A stretch of DNA of 64,000 nt, from positions 54,208,640 to 54,272,639 of the forward strand of contig OY970821.1 of NCBI GenBank assembly GCA_963853835.1, written 5' to 3'. Both the position numbers and the translations under genes were made by a program. Every line of letters begins with the position of its first letter. The stretch's first letter is position 1. The DNA is from Calendula officinalis. Lineage: Eukaryota; Streptophyta; Magnoliopsida; Asterales; Asteraceae. This document shows, in pieces, positions 26,001 to 37,027 of the stretch. Below the pieces are notes generated by a model. It worked only from the letters and a program-made list of their open reading frames with translations, did not search any database and was not told the origin of the DNA.

Positions 26001-29000
26001 TGGACATCTAGTGGTTATAATGATTCAAGGACCATGGTTATGGGTTATGGACACCTATTACTTGTAAAATAGATATCTATAGGCTATTGGTCATGGCTAG
26101 TGGTTATAATGGTTCAAGGGCCATCAGTATTAGTTATGGACATCTAGTGGTTATAATGGTTCAAGAACCATGGTTATGGGTTATGGACACCTATTACTTG
26201 TAAATTGGATATCTAGAGGCTATTGGTCATGGCTAGTAGTTATAATGGTTCATCGGCCATCAGTATCAGTTTGGACATCTAGTGGTTATAATGTTTCAAG
26301 GACCATGGATATGGGTTATGGACACCTATTACTTGTAAAATGGATATCTATAGGCTATTGGTGATGGCTAGTAGTTTTAATGGTTCAAGGGCCATCAGTA
26401 TCAGTTCTGGACATCTAGTGGTTATAATGGTTCAGTGACAATTGTTATGGGTAATGGACACCTATTACTTTTAAAATGGATATCTATAGGCTATTGGTCA
26501 TGGCTAGTAGTTATAATGGTTCAAGGGCCATCAGTATTAGTTATGGACATCTAGTGGTTATAATGGTTCAAGAACCATGGTTATGGGTTATGGACACCTA
26601 TTACTTGTAAATTGGATATCTAGAGGCTATTGGTCATGGCTAGTAGTTATAATGGTTCATCGGCCATCAGTATCAGTTTGGACATCTAGTGGTTATAATG
26701 TTTCAAGGACCATGGATATGGGTTATGGACACCTATTACTTGTAAAATGGATATCTATAGGCTATTGGTGATGGCTAGTAGTTTTAATGGTTCAAGGGCC
26801 ATCAGTATCAGTTCTGGACATCTAGTGGTTATAATGGTTCAGTGACAATTGTTATGGGTAATGGACACCTATTACTTTTAAAATTGATATCTATAGGCCA
26901 TTGGTCATGGCTAGTAGTCATAATGGTTCAAGGGCCATCGATATGAGTTATGGACATGTAGTGGTTATAATGGTTCAATGGCCTTGGTTATGGGTTATGG
27001 ACACCTATTACTTGTAAAATGTATATTTATAGGCTATTGGTCATGGCTAGTAGTTATAATGGTTCAAGGGCCATCAGTATCAGTTATGGACATGTAGTGG
27101 TTATAATGGTTCAAGGGCCATGGTTATGGGTTAGGGACACCTATTACTTGTAAAATGGATATCTGTAGGCTATTGGACATGGCTAGTAGTTATAATGGTT
27201 CAAGGGCCATCAGTATCAGTTATGGACATCTAGTAGTTATAATGGTTCAAGAACCATGGTTATGGGTTATGGACACCTATTACTTGTAATATGGATATCT
27301 GTAGGCTATTGGACATGGCTAGTAGTTATAATGGTTCATGGGCCATCAGTATCAGTTGTGGACATCTAGTGGTTATAATGATTCAAGGACTATGGTTATG
27401 GGTTATGGACACCTATTACTTGTAAAATGGATATCTATAGGCTATTGGTGATGGCTAGTAATTATAATGGTTCAAGGGCCATCAGTATCAGTTATGGACA
27501 TCTATTGGTTATAATGGTTCAGGGACGATTGTTATGGGTAATGGACACCTATTACTTTTAAAATGGATATCTATAGGCTATTGGTCATGGCTATTAGTTA
27601 TAATGGTTCAAGGGCCATCGATATGAGTAATGGACATGTAGTGGTTATAATGGTTCAATGGCCTTGTTTATGGGTTATGGACACCTATTACTTGTAAAAT
27701 GCATATCTATAGGCTATTGGTCATGGTTTGTAGTTATAATGGTTCAAGGGCCATCGATATGAGTTATGGACATGTAGTGGTTATAATGGTTCAAGGGCCA
27801 TGGGTATGGGTTAGGGACACCTATTACTTTTAAAATGGATATCTATATGCTATTGGTCATGGCTAGTAGTAATAATGGTTCAAGGGCCATCAGTATGAGT
27901 TATGGACATCTAGTGGCTATAATGGTTCAAGGGCCATGGTTATGGGTTACGGACACCTATTATTTGTAAAATGGATATCTATAGGCTATTGGTCATGGCT
28001 AGTAGTTATAATGGTTCAAGGGCCATCAGTATCAATTATGGACATCTTGTGGTTATAATGGTTCAAGGACCATGGTTATGGGTTATGGACACCTATTACT
28101 TGTAAATTGGATATCTATACGCTATTGGCCATGGCTAGTAGTTATAATAGTTGAAGGGCCATCAATATCAGTTATGGACATCTAGTGGTTATAATGGTTA
28201 AAGGACCATGGTTATGGGTTATGGACACCTATTACTTGTAAAATGAATTTCTATAGGCTATTGGTCATGGCTAGTAGTTATAATGGTTCAAGGGCCATGA
28301 GTATCAGTTATGGACATCTAGTGGTTATAACGGTTCAAGGACCATGGTTATGGGTTATGGACACCTATTACTTGTAAAAAAGATATCAATATAGGTCATG
28401 GGTAGTAGTTATAATGGTTCAAGGGCCATCGGTATCAGTTACAGACATCTAGTGGTTATAATTGTTCAAGGGCCATGGTTATGGGTTATATACACCTATT
28501 ACTTGTAAAATAGATATCTATAGGCTATTGGTCATGGCTAGTAGTTATAATGGTTCAAGGGCCATCAGTATCAGTTATGGACATCTAGTGGTTATAATGA
28601 TTCAAGGACCATGGTTATGGGTTATGGACACCTATTACTTGTAAAATAGATATCTATAGGCTATTGGTAATGGCTAGTAGTTATAATGGTTCAAGGGCCA
28701 TCAGTATTAGTTATGGACATCTAGTGGTTATAATGGTTCAAGAACCATGGTTATGGGTTATGGACACCTATTACTTGTAAATTGGATATCTAGAGGCTAT
28801 TGGTCATGGCTAGTAGTTATAATGGTTGAAGGGCCATCAGTATCAGTTATGGACATCTAGTGGTTATAATGGTTCAAGAACCATGGTTATGGGTTATGGA
28901 CACCTATTACTTGTAAAATGGATATCTTTAGGCTATTGGACATGGCTAGTAGTTATAATGGTTCATGGGCCATCAGTATCAGTTATGGACATCTAGTGGT

Positions 29001-29888
29001 TATAATGATTCAAGGACCATGGTTATGGGTTATGGACACGTATTAATGTAAAATGGATATCTATAGGCTATTGGTGATGGCTAGTAGTTATAATGGTTCA
29101 AGGGCCATCAGTATCAGTTCTGGACATCTAGTGGTTATAATGGTTCAGTTACAATTGTTATGGGTAATGGACACCTATTACTTTTAAAATGGATATCTAT
29201 AGGCTATTGGTCATGGCTAGTAGTTATAATGGTTCAAGGGCCATCGATATGAGTTATGGACATGTAGTGGTTATAATGGTTCAATGGCCTTGGTTATGGG
29301 TTATGGACACCTATTACTTGTAAAATGTATATTTATAGGCTATTGTTCATGGCTAGTAGTTATAATGGTTCAAGGGCCATCAGTATTAGTTATGGACATC
29401 TAGTGGTTATAATGGTTCAAGAACCATGGTTATGGGTTATGGACACCTATTACTTGTAAAATGGATATATGTAGGCTATTGGACATGGCTAGTAGTTATA
29501 ATGGTTCAAGGGCCATCAGTATCAGTTATGGACATCTAGTAGTTATAATGGTTCAAGAACCATGGTTATGGGTTATGGACACCTATTACTTGTAAAATGG
29601 ATATCTGTAGGCTATTGGAGATGGCTAGTAGTTATAATGGTTCTTGGGCCATCAGTATCAGTTGTGGACATCTAGTGGTTATAATGATTCAAGGACTATG
29701 GTTATGGGTTATGGACACCTATTACTTGTAAAATGGATATCTATAGGCTATTGGTGATGGCTAGTAATTATAATGGTTCAAGGGCCATCAGTATCAGTTA
29801 TGGACATCTATTGGTTATAATGGTTCAGGGACGATTGTTATGGGTAATGGACACCTATTACTTTTAAAATGGATATCTATAGGCTATT
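14026..29888 (+). repeat. 136-bp satellite array, block B with 13-15-mer HORs
   Basis: About 117 monomers. A landmark monomer (TTGTTCAAGGGCCATGGTTA then GGTTATATACACC) recurs at 14486, 16521, 18419, 20186, 22085, 23984, 25885 and 28462. The spacings are 2035, 1898, 1767, 1899, 1899, 1901 and 2577 bp, that is 13 to 15 monomers for most, less small deletions. A larger compound unit is visible: 14486 and 18419 share a private variant (CTAGTAATTATAATGG), and 17521-17790 is repeated at 21186-21455. The right edge is cut by the Gypsy-like LTR at 29889. Confidence 0.93.
26110..26923 (+). repeat. Tandem duplication of three satellite monomers (407 bp)
   Basis: Two near-identical copies, offset by 407 bp (three monomers less one base). 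Both carry the private markers TTCATCGGCCATC and a one-base deletion in CAGTTTGGACATC. The 26170-26364 segment equals 26577-26771. This is a very recent local event. Confidence 0.88.
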
Positions 29889-30285
29889 TGTAACACCCTA
29901 AAATTTACAAGATTTTTAAAATTTTTGAAAACAAAATTATAATCAAAAGGTCCCATAAATAAATCTCAGATATTAATATTTAACATTTAAAACGTATTTA
30001 TTGCGGAAATAATTAAGATAAAGTAAAGTGTTTTAAAATATTAAATGATGTCCACATCAGTAATGAAAAGATACAGCGGTCAACCGTCCACCTTCTCCTT
30101 TCCTTTGCTGGTACCTGAAACAATGTGGGGGAAAGTTTGGGTCAGCTGGGGAAGCTGAGTGAATAATTCTCAAAATGCAAACAATCGTAACATACAACAC
30201 ATGAGGGCACATCGGTGTACTCCTACTCAGAATCTACTCGATTAATTACTCAGATTTATTTCTCAAATTTTATTACTCAGATTTT

Positions 30286-30296
30286 AATTTATATAG
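30286..30296 (-). promoter_or_regulatory. Putative TATA box of the Gypsy-like LTR
   Basis: On the minus strand the sequence is CTATATAAATT. It lies about 400 bp before the 3' end of the LTR in element sense, which would give an R-U5 of roughly 370 bp. This is prediction from sequence only; the copy in the other LTR is identical. Confidence 0.45.
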
Positions 30297-30349
30297 CGCG
30301 CTAGTGTGACTTGGACCGAGATATCAACCTCGACCCGCCTCACACCACC

Positions 30350-30447
30350 TCAACACCTGTACTCTTCGGTGTTGAGTCAAAAAGGCCTGGCACCAGTACT
30401 CTTCGGTGCCAAGTCAAAACGTCTGACACCAGTGCTCTTCGGTGTCA
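30350..30447. repeat. Three tandem inverted repeats in the LTR, upstream of the TATA box
   Basis: There are three units about 37 bp apart. The arms are TCAACACC/GGTGTTGA (30350-30375), TGGCACC/GGTGCCA (30388-30411) and TGACACC/GGTGTCA (30424-30447). Each encloses a similar 10-base spacer (TGTACTCTTC, AGTACTCTTC, AGTGCTCTTC). The arms differ between units but stay complementary. The second LTR (37490-37587) has one arm mismatch in each of units 1 and 2. Confidence 0.8.
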
Positions 30448-32925
30448 AGTCAGATATATTATGTTTAATGTTTAACTCAAAACTCAGAAACTCAGAACTC
30501 AGAAACTCAGAACACAAGATGCTAGATCACAGATAACTCAGATAACAGATAACTCAGATAGCAAATATGGTGCAAGTAATTTAACACGTAGGTCATGCAT
30601 GTATAACGTTAAAACTGAATACACGGTGAGAATACTCACCTCGAGAAACGTAAGCTCCAAAGGATCCTCAATACTCTAAGGCGCTGCTCGGTTACTCCTA
30701 GATGATCCTAAAAGCATAAAAATGAAACCCGAATTACAATCCGTTCTAAGGACTTAATTTAGAAAACTGGCAGCACCCGTCGGTCTCACGGAAACTGCTA
30801 TAACTCTTAAAATGTGCAGTAGATTTATCCCATATGTTTACCATGAAAAGTAGACAACCAGAACTACATATCTCTGTGAGATGGTCACTGGCTAAAACAG
30901 ACTCTAAGTGTCTCAAAACAGTGTTGCAAGACAGGCATGTCGCACAGGTCATTTTCCTAACAGCAGCATACTAAATTAGCTATAACTTTTAAACCGTAAT
31001 TCGGATTGACGAGAGGATTGCGGCATTGAAAAGCTAACTCGGAAAACAAGTGACCATCACGGGCCAAAAATCCAAAAACATATTTTAAGTGCGGTAAAAA
31101 CAGTCCCGAAGTCAGCAAACAGATTCTGTTAAAATTCAGCATATTAAAATAGAACCCGTTTTAAATCCCGACATCAACCCGTCTATTTCCGAAATACCCG
31201 ACATTCCCGAAATTCACATTTAGCCTCAGAAACATGTTTACCATTAATCTAGTCTTTTATTTAAGAAAACTATTCGGTTTTAGGAAACCAAGAACCCTAA
31301 GGTTCGGTTTCCGTTTCTCGGTTAAACAAAACGTATAGTTATGATCATGATGGTTTTGACCCAACCCGATACTTACAATGCAGCCCTTAAACCCGAAACA
31401 CAGCTCTATAAACCCATGAAAATAAAGACTCATAATTTGGTAAAACTAGAATTTCAAAACCCGAATTTCAACATAATCCAAAACACAATTTGAAGTAAAA
31501 TCGGACGACCGTAACTTTCCACTCGGTACACCAATTGAGACCACATTTTTACAGCATAAAGTATACATAAGACCCTACAAACCGTCTATATAAAGTTCGG
31601 CCCGGTTCTGCCCGAAGGGTCCCGAAACAGGCCCGCAACAGGCAGATTCGTGCAGTATTTCAGCACTGCAGTCAGTTACAAAAAGGGGCGTATCTCACAA
31701 ACCGTTAACTCGATTAACGAGCGGTCGGCGGCCACAGAAAGGTATAACAACGAGCTACAAAAGTCCAGAAGACATGGGGTCCAGATTCTGACCGGAAGCA
31801 GGTCGAAAACAGCCACGATTAAACAACAACAGGAACTTGACATATAAAATTCTAGGACTCGAGAATTAGAACCAAGACAACAAAACAAAACTGATGCGAA
31901 CAATCTAAATACAACCCGAACCCTCTCAAGGTTCGGCCCTGAACCTACACAACACTGGATTAGCCTATGACAACAATTAGAATTCGAATAAAACAAGAGG
32001 CAAACATAAACTAGAATACTACCGAATGAAGAACCGGAAAGAGTTGACTTGTTGCTGCTACGGATGAACACCACTCAAACGTGATGCTTGGTACCTGGTT
32101 TCTGCTCATCCACGGAATTAATCAACACAGAAATATTAAAACGATTAGGCCATGGATTCGATCAAAAAGAACAGAATAAGAATCGGAAGAAACTAACACA
32201 ATGGTGATTACCGAAATGGTTAGAATCTCTTCCTCCTGGCTCGCTGATGGAAATAAGCAACACGATGGATATGCTACAAAGCTACTTTTCGGCAGAACAA
32301 TGAAGGAGGAAGGCTGTTTGCTTCTGCTTAAACGAATAAGGATGGGGAGGCACAATGTCGGTAGGATGGTGGTGTAGGGTTTAGGAGGATCTTTTGTTAT
32401 AGAATGTATTTATGAGAGGAATTAGGACTTAATTAGTCAAGCTTAATACCCAAGGAAAATTATGCACAGGTCTTCAACGCTACCTCATGGGTTCGGCCTC
32501 TCTTGCACTTCCGTGAACGACCAAAAGAGCCCATGGGCTGAATTGATTAATAAACATGGAATAGAAAGAATAACTTGGGCCTATTTGTCGAACTTGTTAC
32601 GGCTAGAAGGAAACCAAGAGATATTTGGATAACACACTTTGGGCTCAAGAGTTGGAATGGATCTGCATACATGCGTGAATCATCTCATCTCAAGCCTTCT
32701 CTTTTGTGGCGAAGTGAACCAATTAAACGGCTTACAAAAGGAACCCAAACGGTTACTAACATTTAATAAAAAAATGAACCGTCTAACTACATGTCTAAAT
32801 AATACGAAACGTCACATGTAATTAATTAGTTACCACACGTCCCACACTTGCCACGAAGGAATTAAAACAAATAAAAATATAATTTAATTATAATATTTTA
32901 ATTACTCAAATTTCGGGGCGTTACA

Positions 32926-32940
32926 ACTCAACTCCACTTG
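32926..32940 (-). other. Polypurine tract of the Gypsy-like element
   Basis: On the minus strand the bases immediately before the 3' LTR read CAAGTGGAGTTGAGT. A purine-rich run at this place is where plus-strand DNA synthesis is primed in LTR elements. The same 15 bases recur in the interior at 35095-35109. Confidence 0.7.
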
Positions 32941-33086
32941 AAATTGACTTCGTCCCCGAAGTCATCGCTCGGAAGAAGCTCAGGGTAGCAATCCTGCATT
33001 TCAGTGTCAGGCTCGTCAACAACACACATCCGCAAATGGGGAGACACGAAAAATGTTAAGAATAAAATGAAGCTCTTCCGGGTGAA
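32928..33086 (-). pseudogene. Possible remnant of the chromodomain-end of a Gypsy polyprotein
   Basis: A 52-codon stretch, open after a stop at 33087-33089, that ends at a TGA overlapping the polypurine tract. Its last part reads DTEMQDCYPELL, then PSDDFGDEVNFKWS. Chromovirus polyproteins commonly end with a chromodomain tail of the form E-x-MR-x-x-YP-x-LF, followed by a short acidic stretch and the LTR, so this looks like a leftover of that tail. No chromodomain core is visible upstream. The call rests on a short match and its position. Confidence 0.35.
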
Positions 33087-33089
33087 CTA

Positions 33090-36000
33090 CCCGATCATAA
33101 TCAACTCTGGCTCCTGCAACTGCTCATACAATCTTCCGTCTCTAATGGCACAAAAAGATGAGGTTTAAAAGAATAAAAATCAAAATGCTTTCTAAAAATC
33201 TTGGTTTATCTCAAAAAGAAAGGATGTCGATAATAAGTACAAAATGACTCACGATACTCCTGCTGAAGGCGTCTTCTTGCTCTCGTGGTCGAACACAGTT
33301 TCTGCACCCAGTGGTTAATCATGTGTTGAACCTTCGATTCAACTCCGCTTGGATATTTTGTTACGGTTTGGTTTGAGGCGACCGATGATCTCGACGTGGT
33401 ACCAGGTCGTCCAACCCATGCTCAAAATCACACTCGGCCCTCTCATGGCGATAACAACATGTTTTATGGGACAAACTCCCCCGGTCATTTCCAACAATCA
33501 TCACTTTTACATTTTATCAACAAATGAAATCTTATTATGGGTAATCTCTATCAACATATGGTGCCTCACGGTCCTCTACTCTATAGGACATCAGTTTTCT
33601 TAAGACTTAAGAAAAAATGAGTAGATCGCCCCACTGCCAAACATTACAGAAGTAGGCAAAAATTCCCGAGAATATACGTATCACACAGAATTCTCATATA
33701 CTCAGTTATATGACTCAGAAATATGATCTAGAATACAACTCAGAATTCTAACTCAGAAATGAACTCAAACATATCTCAGGAGTATAACTTGGAAATCTGT
33801 CTCAGAAATAAACTCAGAAATATAACTCAAGAGCAAACTCAGAAATCTTAACTCCGAAGCAAACCCCGAAATCTAACTAAGAACAAAACCATAACTTTAT
33901 CTCATAAATAGACTCATAAAGTAATAATATTTACTAGCAATAGTATTAGATATAAATCACATTTTACTCATTCTTATGACTACTCGCGTGTTCCAATTTA
34001 CTAGCTCATAATACTTGGACTGATAATTTCTCTCTCAACCGCGTTATAGATTCTCAAAATAACTCTTCTTTAACATTATATTGTTACCTTAATCTATTTG
34101 CATATTACTCATTTTGATAACCCTTTAATTAGCTCAAATTAACAATGTTGTCATTTCAATTCTCTTTAATATGTTCCCATTCTACCACATTTAGTGGTTT
34201 CTCGATAATATTTTAATAGATGTTTTGTCATTCATCCAGTTTAACGATCCATAATAGTCTGCTTCGCTGATTTTTACACAATTTAAAGTGTCTCTTGATT
34301 ATTTTGACCATATATTTACTCATTAAATTCATGTTACCCACTAGAATTCCAATTAAATTTCATAGTCTTATTTTAATGATCTCTCATTACTCAATTTACG
34401 AATCAATTCCTTAATTTACTACCTTCACATCTTTCGGAAAATCTCGACAATAAAGTTCTCATTAATAAAAATTTATAACACCTCAAAAACGTATTAATAA
34501 AGCTTCTCGTTGAGTTTAAAACTTTTCTCCTTTAACTCATTTTAATAATTTACTCACTTAACTCAATTTGTTAATTTCTTAAAATTTAAAAATTTGCCAA
34601 TAATTGATCTAATTGAAATCTTCCCATTTTGCTCGATATAATAATTCACTACCAACTCATTTTAATAACCATGTATCTGACACATTAATAGATCTCCTTA
34701 CTTTAATTATTAAAAATTCCTCATTATCTCATTATAATTACACGGGAACAAGTATACTTATTTTATTTTGTATATAATTATAGTATTTACTACTTCTCTT
34801 TTGCGCAATTGAACTCAACCCAATTAACTTGATTTATTCATTTCTCCATTAATCCCGATATGTCAATTTGTTATAAACTCTACAATTTCCCCATAGAATT
34901 AATATTATTATTCTCAATTATTCGATTCGATACTTACTCTTATAAATTTTCTAATCAAATATATGTATCTAGATTTCATACTTTTAAAATCTTCATCCAG
35001 AAAAATCTCTATGTATAAGCATCATGCTCATAATAATTATAAATAATACATAATGATAATTATTTTATTTTTAGAAATTTCCCTTTTTACTCCTACTCAA
35101 CTCCACTTGGAGAAAACTCGTCCTCGAGTTTGGAACTAGTATTGTCTACCAAAATAAACAAGCAAGTATGTAGTCACACAAACAATTAGGATACAATTGA
35201 TACACATACTAAATTCACAATAACAAGCATTGGTCCATCGTTCCCTTCAAAATGTCCCCCTAACCAACTAAAAGTTCGGTGTGTACGATAATAGGGGCCC
35301 TTCTATTACTTTCGACACCTACCTTTGTTTGGTCACGGGTCAATCCCAAAGTTCACAACTTCCCACACATAAAAATAATCCACAAACAAATCACACTCAG
35401 AAGAAAGAAAAGTTTACTTCCAATATCTGATAAATCCAGATATGCACTCAGCTGTGGTTACTCAAAACCTCATGAACATTACTCAGAAATCATGCGTATA
35501 TTTAGTCTCATACGCGATACTCGGATAACTCAGATTCATAGAGATATTTCCACTTTGTTACTTTCACAATACGAATATCGTTTTATCTTCTACTCTTAGT
35601 TATCTCATTTGTCATTTCCCATGAATAACATTTACTCTTTCCCAAAATTTTATCCGATTTATTGCCATCTCGAGCGACAATTAATATTTTCTAGTTCAAC
35701 ATTCTCGATTAATTATTCTAATAAGCTTATATAGCTCGTTTATTAGCTCTGCGTTAACTTAACAATCTCCCACTGAACTCGTTATGACGTCTTGCACTCA
35801 ACTATGTAAACCACTTACTCATAATGTTTTCTCATTTTATTTCAATTTAATGATTCTTAAATAAATATTAATTTGTTGAATTTTCAACCTGAAATTTTCT
35901 CAATTATTACAACTCATGGTATTCACGAATTTTTAATTTCTCATTTAATAAGTTTAATATAATCACTTCTCTTTTAACACTATTTATTAATTCTCTTTAA

Positions 36001-37010
36001 TACATTCTATAGATTTTTACACAAATTGGAATTCCATATTAATGTATCTTTTGGCTGCTTAATCTTGATTCAATATCTTCTCATTATGCAATACTCATTT
36101 TATTATTTCATTAAACGTATTTCTCAAAAATTTAGTTCGATACCTCCTCGTTTAGCTCGAATGTAATTATTTTTTCATTTTCTTGAATTAATAATTTCTC
36201 CTTACACAACTTGGAAAAATCCTCATAAAAATATTCTTAATCAATTTGATATACTAATCTCTGATTTACTCGTTTAAATGACTCGGTCTATTAAGTGTTT
36301 TCTCCCATATGAAAGATTTTAATATTTTCCCAATACGAAAATTTAATACTCCTCTTTAATATTAATAATTTTCTCTTTTCTCATTTACTCAAAGCATGTG
36401 AATCATAAATTAATATCCCGTTATTACACTTTTGGTTAAAATTTCTCAGAATTTATAAAATCTCATTTCAACTCTATTAGGTGTTCCTCTAAATTGGAAA
36501 CTTTTATTATTCTCATAAAAATTTATAATTCCTCTAGTATGCGTATTTGTATATGCATAAATACATTAAACACTGGGAATTAAAACCAGAATTTTACTCA
36601 GAATTATGCTCTAAATTATACTCAAATTTTCAAACCTCGCATTCGTATATCTATATATACATAGTACTTAGTCGTACAATTCATATGTAATTTTCGTATG
36701 TTATTATAACTTTTTAGACTTTATTTCACAGATGTAGTCAGAAACAACACTCGAAAAAATATACTTAGAAAATAAACACAAAAATCTCAGACTACTCTAC
36801 TCATCCATACTCAGAATACAACATACATCTCAGATGAATAAAAACTATTAAATATTACCAGCAATGGGAAAGCGAGAGGTCGACGTGACATGCTGTATGC
36901 TTGATATGGAAACTTTTCTCAGAAAATATTTTACTCAGTTCGCGTTTTAAAACTCGAGACTCAAACTTGAGATTGAATCCACCCCTTGTGAATCCAAATC
37001 CCTCAAGTCA
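33090..37010 (-). other. Noncoding interior of the Gypsy-like element
   Basis: About 3.9 kb of AT-rich sequence without any frame that resembles gag, protease, reverse transcriptase, RNase H or integrase on either strand. A degenerate ACTCAGAAAT simple repeat fills about 33700-33880 and reappears near 36780-36840. The part from about 33950 to 36560 is low-complexity, rich in CTCATTTTAATAATT-like phrases. A 106-codon plus-strand frame at 35279-35599 has no recognisable motif and is on the antisense strand. The region probably serves only as packaged RNA. Confidence 0.75.
35094..35139 (-). repeat. Second pol-terminus/polypurine-like motif inside the interior
   Basis: On the minus strand, GAGGACGAG is followed by CCAAGTGGAGTTGAGTAG. 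This copies the arrangement at the true 3' end (GGGGACGAA then CAAGTGGAGTTGAGT at 32926-32956), but no LTR follows. It suggests that the interior includes the 3' end of another element or an internal duplication. Confidence 0.6.
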
Positions 37011-37025
37011 GAGCTCTGATACCAA
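37011..37025 (-). other. Primer-binding site (initiator Met tRNA)
   Basis: On the minus strand, two bases after the LTR end, the sequence is TTGGTATCAGAGCTC. TGGTATCAGAGC is the standard plant LTR-element site complementary to the 3' end of initiator Met tRNA. It fixes the element orientation as minus. Confidence 0.9.
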
Positions 37026-37027
37026 CT

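Larger units (their letters stand above)
29889..32925 (-). repeat. Gypsy-like 3' LTR, complete (3037 bp)
   Basis: It starts on the plus strand at TGTAACACCC directly after satellite GGCTATT and ends ...GGGGCGTTACA. It matches 37028-39328 almost base for base over its first 2.3 kb. It contains a minus-strand TATA-like box (30286-30296), three tandem inverted repeats (30350-30447) and an ACTCAGAA simple repeat (about 30475-30560). A 132-codon minus-strand frame (31676-32074) is open in both LTRs, but the LTRs are nearly identical and the protein (MVFIRSSNKSTLSGS...) resembles nothing I know, so I do not call it a gene. Confidence 0.9.

Noticed and set aside
1..29888. CRISPR-like or other repeat-spacer array
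   Set aside because: The units are contiguous with no unique spacers, and the context is a plant genome.
30306..30536. 76-codon plus-strand frame (and its copy at 37446) over the tandem inverted repeats
   Set aside because: Antisense to the element; its repetitive peptide (PVLFG) comes from the inverted-repeat units.
31587..31597. TATA-like CTATATAAAG on the plus strand in the LTR
   Set aside because: It is antisense to the element. No supporting signal for an antisense promoter, so not listed as a feature.
31676..32074. 132-codon minus-strand frame in the Gypsy-like LTR, open in both copies (also 38817-39215)
   Set aside because: The two LTRs are nearly identical by descent, so an open frame in both is not evidence of selection. 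The protein is Ser/Cys-rich without a known motif.
35279..35599. 106-codon plus-strand frame inside the Gypsy-like interior
   Set aside because: Antisense to the element, no recognisable domain, AT-rich surroundings.
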